The translations under genes were made by a program, and so were the position numbers. A stretch of 12,682 bases of DNA from Coriobacteriales bacterium (GTDB lineage: Bacteria > Actinomycetota > Coriobacteriia > Coriobacteriales > UBA8131), in NCBI GenBank assembly GCA_031286245.1, contig JAITUO010000051.1, forward strand, positions 1 through 12,682, in the 5' to 3' direction. Below the pieces are notes generated by a model. That model was not told the DNA's origin. It was given only the letters and a program-made list of their open reading frames with translations, and did not search any database. How positions within the stretch are numbered: position 1 is the stretch's first letter; each line of letters begins with the position of its first letter. Shown here piece by piece: positions 1 through 5,442 of this stretch.

Positions 1-2
1 AC

Positions 3-959
3 TTCATCCGTACTGCTGGTGATCCAAACCGGGCGCTCTATACCATGATTTCCGGAGTCGTTGTCTCGATCATTTTTAACTGGCTATTCGTTTTACAGCT
101 ACGTTGGGGTGTTGCTGGCTCAGCTTGGGCGACGATCTGTGGTCAGGGCACCAGTTTTATGCTTGTAATGTATTATTTCTGCCTGAGTAAAAAAGCACCA
201 TTCAAACTGCATCTCCAGAATTTGCCGATTGATGTGAAAATAGCTACTCGAATCATGACGCTGGGGTCAGCTTCATTCTTCTTGCAGATCGGTGCTGCTC
301 TGCTGTCTTTGTTTGTGAATAACCAAATCTCACGATATGGTGCTCTCTCTCCGCTTGGTGCCGACTATGCATTTGCTGCCATGGGGGTTGTCGGTCGAGC
401 TTCGATGTTCACTTTCTTCCCAATTATGGGCTGTGCTGTGGCTGCTCAGCCGATCTTCGGATACAACTATGGAGCCAAGAATTATCAGCGAGTAAAAAAG
501 ACCTTCTGGGTTGCTCTGCAATGGATGCTGTCTTTTGGGCTTTTCTTCTGGACTTTGATCCAGTTGTTTCCAACACAAATCGCCATGGCCTTCGGTGTGC
601 AAGATGACCTTTTGGCCTTCACATCACATGTTTTGCGTATCCAGCTTTTCCTGATTCCCATTATGGGTCTACAGATGCTATCTGCTAACTTCTTCCAATC
701 GACTGGCCAACCACTAAAATCCCTGGTTCTATCAATGACTCGTCAGATACTTTTCATGTTGCCACTGGTCTATTTATTACCGATCGTCCTACCAATGATT
801 TCTGCGCAGTTCATTGGGCTCGATGGCATCTACATCGCCTATCCGACATCAGATTTACTGGCAGTTCTCACCTGCGTATTGATGATGCGTATGGAGTTTA
901 AGAAGATCGACAAAAGAATCGAGGCACAAGAGGCTGAACTGGCTTTCAGTGCAGCATAG
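3..959 (+). CDS. MATE-family multidrug/Na+ antiporter, C-terminal part (5' end outside window)
   Basis: This is an integral membrane exporter that would expel drugs or other organic compounds in exchange for Na+ or H+. The reading frame is open from the first bases of the window and encodes FIRTAGDPNRALYTM just before the first internal Met (position 45). This is the conserved 'F-R-x-D/G-G-x-P-x-x-A' junction found in the first half of MATE proteins, so the gene starts upstream. Roughly seven hydrophobic segments follow. A second conserved stretch lies around 425-480 (IMGCAVAAQPIFGYNYGA), which matches the typical MATE 'G..QP..GYNYGA' motif. The C-terminus is charged and cytoplasmic (KKIDKRIEAQEAEL). 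A strong hairpin terminator follows 60 nt downstream. Family assignment is firm; the substrate cannot be told from sequence. Confidence 0.93.
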   Translation, partial: FIRTAGDPNRALYTMISGVVVSIIFNWLFVLQLRWGVAGSAWATICGQGTSFMLVMYYFCLSKKAPFKLHLQNLPIDVKIATRIMTLGSASFFLQIGAALLSLFVNNQISRYGALSPLGADYAFAAMGVVGRASMFTFFPIMGCAVAAQPIFGYNYGAKNYQRVKKTFWVALQWMLSFGLFFWTLIQLFPTQIAMAFGVQDDLLAFTSHVLRIQLFLIPIMGLQMLSANFFQSTGQPLKSLVLSMTRQILFMLPLVYLLPIVLPMISAQFIGLDGIYIAYPTSDLLAVLTCVLMMRMEFKKIDKRIEAQEAELAFSAA

Positions 960-965
960 GTTATG

Positions 966-1002
966 AGTAGTACAAGCGTTACTCCTGTGCAGTAGTACTA
1001 CT
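966..1002. repeat. 8-bp inverted repeat after the MATE gene
   Basis: AGTAGTAC (966-973) and GTACTACT (995-1002) are perfect reverse complements separated by 21 nt, just after the MATE stop codon. It could be a weak RNA stem ahead of the main terminator or a protein-binding site. No T-run follows it. Confidence 0.4.
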
Positions 1003-1018
1003 GGTAATACATTTTAAC

Positions 1019-1059
1019 AAGCCTCGGGCAACAAACAATCGCCTTGTTGCTCGAGGCTT
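1019..1059 (+). terminator. Hairpin terminator of the MATE gene
   Basis: The left arm 1019-1034 (AAGCCTCGGGCAACAA) pairs with 1044-1059 (TTGTTGCTCGAGGCTT) over 16 bp with a single G-T wobble and a 9-nt loop. Only a short T/A stretch follows. Stem strength and position make it the obvious 3' end of the MATE transcript. Confidence 0.8.
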
Positions 1060-1105
1060 TGAAATATCCCTCCGATAGCTCCATTTCCTACATGTTGAAA
1101 TGACA

Positions 1106-1302
1106 AATCCTGGGAATTTTGGAGTTTCTGGCCAAAAAGGGCTCTCATGTATAGTTCTCTATCGATTTCACGCCAATAGAATTACGTCACAACTCATCTA
1201 CCTGCGGTTTTAAAATGTGGAGAAAACCGGATCTGGTTTTTCAGGTCAAACAGCCATACATGAGAGCCCTTTTTGGCCAGAAACTCCAAAATTCCCAGGA
1301 TT
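1106..1302. repeat. 197-bp element with perfect 47-bp terminal inverted repeats
   Basis: Positions 1106-1152 and 1256-1302 are exact reverse complements over 47 bp, flanking a 103-bp centre. Pairing stops abruptly on both sides. The centre has no coding capacity but holds a small hairpin, AAAACC (1223-1228) with GGTTTT (1235-1240), followed by another T, and CGGTTTT/AAAACCG around 1205-1229. No transposase lies near, and I see no clear target-site duplication in the flanks (TGACA on the left, GCTAC on the right). Candidates are a MITE-like non-autonomous element, an invertible segment, or a very stable RNA hairpin. The perfect identity of the arms implies recent origin or active maintenance. 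Confidence 0.85.
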
Positions 1303-1506
1303 GCTACTTTATAGGCTATACAGAATCATGGAAATCAATTAAATGAACCTCAAATCAACAGTCAACTCAATCCCTACTCAATCCCTACTCGGTTCGACCA
1401 CGGGTTTCTCCACATCAAAGGGTGTGTTATTCTCAGTGAAACGTCAAGTGGGAAAAACTGTAGCAGTCAGGTTGCAATATGTGCATTGAAAAGGCTGCAA
1501 TTCTAG
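1303..1506. other. Non-coding gap between palindromic element and DUF4143 remnant
   Basis: No gene is seen. It contains an 11-bp tandem duplication, TCAATCCCTAC at 1367-1377 and 1378-1388. It also holds TTTCTCCACAT (1405-1415), the reverse complement of 11 bp inside the centre of the preceding element (1215-1225). The ATPase domain expected in front of the following gene remnant is not recognisable here in any frame. Confidence 0.5.
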
Positions 1507-2379
1507 CATTGGTCACGCTGTAATAATGGCAATGAACTAGCTGCATTACTGGCAGGTGATGGCATTCCTGCCTTGTCTTCACTGCTCTCCCTGCAGTCAT
1601 TAACCCAGCTAATCATCCGTGGTGGTTGGCCAAACAATCTGATTGTTCCCAATAGTGAAGCTATGCTCATCCCTAGAAGCTATATTGAATCTTTGGTGCG
1701 GTCAGATATGTCAACAGTTGACGTTGTGTCTAGAAACCAAGCAAAAATCAGGGCATTATTACGATCACTGGCACGTAACACTGCAAGTTTGGTTACCAAC
1801 AAAACTCTTGCTGATGGTACAGCGATCAGTGCTGAACAAGATGAAGTGCTGGCACAACGAACAATCGTCAGTTATCTCAACTCTTTGAAACGACTATACG
1901 TTCTGGACGAAATTCCAGCCTGGTCACCAGAAATGAGAGCAAAGATTAGACTCAGAGTTACGCCGAAACGCCAACTGGTCGATCCTTCATTAGCAGCTGC
2001 AGCAATGAATGCAGACAATGAAATGCTGATGCGTGACCTAAAAACACTCGGGTTACTTTTCGAGGTGCTTTGTTTACGTGATCTGCTTGTATACGCACAA
2101 GCAAACGATAGTGTTGTGAATCATTACCTGGACAGTACTGGATTGGATGTGGACGCAGTGATCGAATCACCCGGAGGAGGGTGGGCGGCTTTTGAGATTA
2201 GACTAGGTGATGCCCAGGTAGATGAAGCAGCTCGTAAGCTAGTCAGGCTTAGGGAGAAGATCGTAGGGGTCGGCAATCGTCCACCTCTCTGCCTGGGGGT
2301 GATCGTCGGTGTCGGTGCAGTCAGTCATCGGCGGGATGATGGGATATTTGTTATTCCGATCGATTTACTCGGTGCCTAA
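1507..2379 (+). pseudogene. Remnant of AAA_14/DUF4143 ATPase lacking its ATPase domain
   Basis: The frame is open from after the stop at 1504-1506. Its best nominal start is TTG at 1573, with no convincing ribosome binding site. The visible protein matches the C-terminal half of the widespread AAA_14-DUF4143 proteins. It starts around the conserved 'LIIRGGWP' segment (residues 13-20 from TTG), continues through the helical part, and ends in a PD-(D/E)xK-like fold with 'LDVDAVIE' (D194) and 'AAFEIRLG' (E208, R210). The usual E-V-K signature reads E-I-R here. Family members normally have some 400 residues or more with an N-terminal Walker A/B ATPase domain, which is absent; upstream DNA is non-coding or belongs to the 47-bp inverted-repeat element. 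The C-terminal frame is free of stops, so decay is either recent or the domain is used alone. I favour a truncated gene. Confidence 0.65.
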
Positions 2380-2466
2380 AGCATTGTTTTTGTGGCGACT
2401 AGTATTTTAATCGTGGTAGATTGTTAGCAGCGTTCAGTCTACATCTGATGCCACCAAACAGCATTG

Positions 2467-2580
2467 CTGTAAAGCACAAAATGAAAATCCTGTAAACACA
2501 AAGTGAAAACCATGGAAAATAGCAAACGGAAATCCTGTAAAACACAAAGGTAAATCCTTGTAAAACAGTAATAAGGATAA
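2467..2580. repeat. Degenerate ~22-bp direct repeats in the 2380-2740 intergenic region
   Basis: Units of the form CTGTAAA-CACAAA-TGAAAATC begin at 2467, 2490 and 2535, with a more diverged copy at 2557 (CTTGTAAAACAG). Lengths vary from 21 to 23 bp, and 24 nt of related A-rich sequence lie between the second and third. The copies lie just downstream of the DUF4143 remnant and may belong to the same mobile or decayed module. The rest of the 361-nt gap holds no gene. Confidence 0.6.
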
Positions 2581-2673
2581 CGATATAGAAACAAACTAGA
2601 GTTTGTGGACTACAAGCATAATCTAATAGCATTCAAGCTGCTGTGTTAACATTTGAGGAGCGATGTAGAGCAT

Positions 2674-2692
2674 GTTTATCAAGCTGATAAAC
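2674..2692. promoter_or_regulatory. Candidate operator palindrome upstream of the uroD-like gene
   Basis: GTTTATCA (2674-2681) and TGATAAAC (2685-2692) are perfect inverted 8-mers around a 3-nt AGC centre, 49 nt before the start codon at 2741. Its symmetry and length fit a dimeric regulator's operator. It could equally be a 5'-leader stem. No convincing -35/-10 pair was found next to it, though TTGAGG at 2653 lies 17 nt before TTATCA, which overlaps the palindrome. Confidence 0.45.
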
Positions 2693-2740
2693 CACGATCT
2701 TATCCACATATTCGAAAATGAAGTTAGGAGGTAGCTTCAA

Positions 2741-3787
2741 ATGGCGAAGATTTCACCAAAGGACAATTTTCTGAAGTTAGCAGGCGGAGGACACCCGGAG
2801 TATGTTCCCTTCTACACGATGATGGGTACCGAAGCAACAAAGGAAGTGCCGGTCAAGATGGTCAGCCCGGCGATTTTTGGCAATCCTTTTGGAGACATGA
2901 GTCCCGATGGCTTCACAGATATGTGGGGCGTACGAAACGTAATGAACAACGAGACCGCTTTCGCGCCAATGCCGGAGCCGGGAAATTTTATCCTGGATGA
3001 CATTACTAAATGGCCTGACGTGATCAAGCGTCCGCAGCCTGTTGATATCGGCGACTGGGAAGCTATGGCAAAGGCTGATATGGAGAATGCCAAGCTCGAC
3101 CGTTCGCATAGTGCAATGTCGTCGGGTATCTTCTTCCAGCCCTTCCAGACCTTGATGGCTTTTATGGGGCATACCGAAGGGCTCGTAGCCATGCATGAGG
3201 AACCTGAAGCCGTTAAGGAACTCTTGGACTACATGGTGTCGACTTTCGAGCCTTTCCTGGATAGCATCTGTGACTACTACAAGCCAGATATCTGGAACCT
3301 GGGTGATGACACCTGCACTGAGATCTCTCCTTTCTTTTCTGTGGAGATGTACAAGGAATACTTCAAACCGATCTACACACGCCTGGCAAGACCGGCAATT
3401 GAACGTGGACTGCCGATCATTTTCCATATCTGCGGCATGATGGAACCTTTCATTGATGATATGTTGGATTTCGGAGTCAAGTATATTGAACCGACACAGG
3501 AAACCAACGACATCAATGCTCTGAAGATCAAGTACAAAGGGCAGGTTTCATTCATCGGTGGCTACGACTATGGTAGGCATGTCCCACCAGGTTATCCGAA
3601 CTTCGATCGTGAGCTGTTGAAGCAAGATGTCCGTAACACCTTCGACAAATATAGTGACGGTGGGGCCTGGGGCATGTTTGCCTGGCCGATCAGCTATGTT
3701 GGAGACGAGACGATTGAAGAAGTCAAGCGGATCATCTGGGACGAGAGCTACGACTATGGCCGTAAGGTCTATGGGTATCAGGACTAA
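2741..3787 (+). CDS. Uroporphyrinogen decarboxylase / MtaA-CmuA family methyltransferase-like protein
   Basis: This 348-residue protein has the length and motifs of the URO-D superfamily, a TIM-barrel family that includes heme-pathway HemE and the corrinoid:coenzyme M methyltransferases MtaA/MtbA/CmuA. It is more like the MtaA/CmuA branch: it carries 'FHICGMM' at residues 228-234, whose H229 and C231 match the zinc-binding HxC of MtaA, and 'KYIEPTQE' and 'FIGGYDYG' further on. The third MtaA zinc ligand, a Cys about 77 residues later, is not present; the equivalent stretch reads GGAWGMFAWP. The start is secure, with AGGAGG at 2726-2731 nine nt before ATG. A terminator follows at 3815-3854, so the gene is probably monocistronic. 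Such paralogues are numerous in anaerobes that demethylate or reduce organic substrates, but the substrate is unknown. It is unlikely to be the heme enzyme. Confidence 0.88.
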   Translation: MAKISPKDNFLKLAGGGHPEYVPFYTMMGTEATKEVPVKMVSPAIFGNPFGDMSPDGFTDMWGVRNVMNNETAFAPMPEPGNFILDDITKWPDVIKRPQPVDIGDWEAMAKADMENAKLDRSHSAMSSGIFFQPFQTLMAFMGHTEGLVAMHEEPEAVKELLDYMVSTFEPFLDSICDYYKPDIWNLGDDTCTEISPFFSVEMYKEYFKPIYTRLARPAIERGLPIIFHICGMMEPFIDDMLDFGVKYIEPTQETNDINALKIKYKGQVSFIGGYDYGRHVPPGYPNFDRELLKQDVRNTFDKYSDGGAWGMFAWPISYVGDETIEEVKRIIWDESYDYGRKVYGYQD

Positions 3788-3814
3788 GCTGCATTGAGAG
3801 ATTTGTTTGTAAAG

Positions 3815-3854
3815 CTTACTCGACCTGGGGCTATTAGGCTTCGGGTCGAGTAAG
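3815..3854 (+). terminator. Hairpin terminator of the uroD-like gene
   Basis: CTTACTCGACC (3815-3825) pairs perfectly with GGTCGAGTAAG (3844-3854) over 11 bp, 28 nt after the stop codon, and is followed by TTAATAA. It may also serve the convergent fragment at 3863-4240. Confidence 0.75.
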
Positions 3855-3862
3855 TTAATAAC

Positions 3863-4240
3863 TCAGAAATCACGTCTTTGATATGTTCTGACTGAGAGAA
3901 TGTAAGAGAGCGTTAAAAACACAACCGTCAGTAAAGCTACACCAGCACTGACTATTACTAAGTTGTTTGAAGCAAACCCAAAGAAGTCGGACAACATCCT
4001 TCCTGCATCAACCAGAGATACACCATACAATATGCCAAATAGCACAGCAACGATGGTAAACAAAACACCAAAACCAAAGAATCTACCATTCGTGTAGCCC
4101 AATTTGAACTGGAAGAAGGTTGTTTTGACTATGCTCCACTGTGCTCCAATAAGTGTTGGTATAACTCTGGACAGCTTCGGAAATAAGAGTGATTTAGCAA
4201 AGAAGAGTCGTATACATTTATAATCACATGTTAAAATGCT
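3863..4240 (-). pseudogene. C-terminal remnant of an ABC-2-type transporter permease
   Basis: Read on the minus strand, the frame is open from 4240 (after a stop at 4241-4243) down to the TGA at 3863-3865. It contains no ATG or GTG; the only conventional start codon is an internal TTG at 4102. The translation begins SILTCDYKCIRLFFAKSL, passes IGAQWSIVKTTFFQFKLGYT, and has two long hydrophobic segments, one centred on FGVLFTIVAVLFGILYGVS and one on NNLVIVSAGVALLTVVFL. It ends in SVRTYQRRDF, a 'basic-x-Y-x-(K/R)(R/K)-(D/E)F' tail typical of ABC-2 permease subunits. The missing N-terminal half and the lack of a start or ribosome site point to a truncated gene, with no partner ATPase nearby. A small two-helix membrane protein starting at TTG 4102 is the alternative reading. 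Confidence 0.55.
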
Positions 4241-4283
4241 TCATAGATCTTGGAAAGAGAAGAAATGAGTTTGGGAGGCTATT

Positions 4284-4658
4284 ATGTACCAGATGAGAGA
4301 ATACAAAAAGAAGGCTTCGCTGGAGTTGTGTGCAGTTCTTTTTGTATCAATTATGATTGTGTTTGTTTCTAGTTTATTACCAATGCAAATGTATGCCGAT
4401 TCGAGTGTCCTGGAAGCTGAGGATAATCAAGAACAAGAACAAGTGATCGAGAATCGATGCGCCGCAGTATATGCAAATTCATCAGTATACGCAAAGAATT
4501 GCCCTATTCAGAGTTATTATGATTACGAAAACGGTATCTGTACTGAAGTAGTCCTTCCGGGTGAATTAGTTTTCGACCCTAGAATTGATATGGAAACTCA
4601 AGAATACGTAAGCACCATGTATTATGAAAACGGTATTTTGCTTAACCCAGCTAATTAG
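4284..4658 (+). CDS. Small secreted protein of unknown function
   Basis: The 124-residue product starts at ATG 4284 with GGGAGG at 4273-4278 five nt upstream; ATG at 4293 (Met4) is a possible alternative. Residues 5-12 are basic (REYKKKAS). Residues 13-34 are strongly hydrophobic, and a likely signal-peptidase site lies after MYA (residue 38). The mature part of about 86 residues is acidic at first (EAEDNQEQEQ), has three cysteines (in ENRC, KNC and GIC), and many Tyr/Asn residues. No family was recognised. A -10-like TATAAT lies at 4219-4224 without a clear -35. The gene stands alone, with a weak stem (4659-4664 with 4672-4677) after its stop codon. It is probably exported; its role is unknown. 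Confidence 0.6.
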   Translation: MYQMREYKKKASLELCAVLFVSIMIVFVSSLLPMQMYADSSVLEAEDNQEQEQVIENRCAAVYANSSVYAKNCPIQSYYDYENGICTEVVLPGELVFDPRIDMETQEYVSTMYYENGILLNPAN

Positions 4659-4726
4659 CTGATAATAAAAATCAGCAGGAGTATTAAACTCCGAAAGATT
4701 GTAGGATGTTTCCTTTTGGCATCGTG

Positions 4727-4972
4727 CTATCTCTTCGTTGGTTTTGCCAGGAACCACTCTATCTTACCGCATGACTCACAAACTAAAGCAAAACCAGCCT
4801 TATTGAACCAATCAAGGCCTAGAAATGTCAGTCCCCTAGTATTGAGCTGTGCTTCGTGTTCACTGAACAAAGTCGACTTGCAGTGCAAGCATGTTACTTT
4901 GATGCCATTTACTTCGTATTCTTCTCCACCGTCTCCACTAAGCCCTTTTTTATACTCATCGATAAATCCCAT
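4727..4972 (-). CDS. Small zinc-ribbon protein
   Basis: The 81-residue product contains two Cys pairs, CLHC (about residue 28) and CESC (about residue 66), the spacing of a single zinc ribbon. Between them lies 'AQLNTRGLTFLGLDWFNKAG', and after the second pair 'GKIEWFLAKP'. This pattern matches a widespread family of small zinc-ribbon proteins in Bacillota and other bacteria (form: C-P-x-C ... QLNTRG.TF.GLDW ... C..CG.I.WF). These are presumed nucleic-acid or protein binding and have no assigned function. ATG at 4972 is preceded by AGGTAGG at a suitable distance; an in-frame GTG at 4975 is also possible. It runs opposite to its neighbours and appears monocistronic. Confidence 0.75.
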   Translation of the reverse strand: MGFIDEYKKGLSGDGGEEYEVNGIKVTCLHCKSTLFSEHEAQLNTRGLTFLGLDWFNKAGFALVCESCGKIEWFLAKPTKR

Positions 4973-5235
4973 CACACACCTACCTTGGATTGTTTAGAAA
5001 ACATACTCTATATACACTGAAAGAAAGCTATATAGATTGTATTAAGAGCACAAGCGTCTGTAAAGACACACCTAAAGTGAACCGGTAAAACCTTGGGATT
5101 GGCAAGCCAGACAAACATGATTCCAACTCTGTCTACACTGGCTGTTGGAGCCCTCTTATCGAACAAATCCCTCCTATTCTTCCTCATACTCGGTCTTTAC
5201 CATAGAAGAGTATAATTATCTATTGAAAGGCGACA
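4973..5235. other. Intergenic region between divergent zinc-ribbon and flavoprotein units
   Basis: No convincing gene or strong hairpin lies here. A -10-like TATAAT occurs at 5211-5216 (+ strand) without a good -35. AGCCAG/CTGGCT (about 5107-5147) form only a weak, interrupted stem. An AT-rich stretch near 5006-5034 (CTATATA ... TATATAG) could hold the minus-strand promoter of the zinc-ribbon gene. Confidence 0.4.
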
Positions 5236-5442
5236 ATGAAGCGGCTTGTGTTCCATGACTGTGTTCCACAATTGCGTTCCATGACCGTATTCTCCGATCC
5301 TATTTTCACCGAACCTATCGTCATGCTTCTCGATTGTGCTCCACGACCGTGCTCCACAGGCAAAACCGAGCGCTTCAACCGTAGTAGAGTTTCCAGCACA
5401 GAAATAACACTAGAACAACAAACAAAAGGAGGAAAACAATGA
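5236..5442 (+). CDS. Possible 68-codon leader ORF overlapping the flavoprotein start
   Basis: ATG at 5236 has GAAAGG (5225-5230) five nt upstream, and a -10-like TATAAT at 5211-5216 would place a transcript start only a few bases before it. The frame ends with TGA at 5440-5442, overlapping the flavoprotein ATG as ATGA, the arrangement of translational coupling. The predicted peptide (MKRLVFHDCVPQLRSM...) resembles no family I recognise. Against it, the underlying 13-bp DNA repeats do not keep reading frame, as expected of non-coding DNA. I rate this as a possibility, not a gene. Confidence 0.22.
   Translation: MKRLVFHDCVPQLRSMTVFSDPIFTEPIVMLLDCAPRPCSTGKTERFNRSRVSSTEITLEQQTKGGKQ
5247..5360. 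repeat. 13-bp degenerate repeats in the flavoprotein leader
   Basis: Units of the form (T/C)G(T/C)G(T/C)TCCA(T/C)GAC begin at 5247, 5260 and 5273 with an exact 13-bp period, with a diverged copy at 5286. Two more adjacent units lie at 5335 and 5348. The array sits 80-190 nt upstream of the flavoprotein start and downstream of a -10-like box, so it would be transcribed. It may bind a regulator or be a relic of tandem duplication. Confidence 0.6.

Noticed and set aside
1378..1506. In-frame upstream extension of the DUF4143 remnant with a GK-containing stretch (SETSSGKN)
   Set aside because: Only a vague likeness to a Walker A loop; lacks the surrounding conserved residues and is followed by a stop at 1504-1506.
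2467..2580. CRISPR array
   Set aside because: Repeat units are adjacent, of unequal length and degenerate, without 30-40 bp unique spacers; no cas genes.
2399..2632. Minus-strand frame rich in Phe/Tyr/Cys (FVFYRISVCYF)
   Set aside because: It is only the translation of the A-rich 22-bp repeats; no ribosome site and no family resemblance.
2580..2740. Cobalamin or other riboswitch upstream of the uroD-like gene
   Set aside because: No conserved riboswitch core could be recognised; only a small palindrome is present.
2777..3427. Long open frames on the minus strand opposite the uroD-like gene
   Set aside because: They are antisense to a well-supported gene, lack ribosome sites and show no recognisable protein features.
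4716..4997. Plus-strand frame opposite the zinc-ribbon gene
   Set aside because: The minus-strand protein has paired CxxC motifs and a known pattern; the plus-strand translation is low-complexity and lacks a ribosome site.
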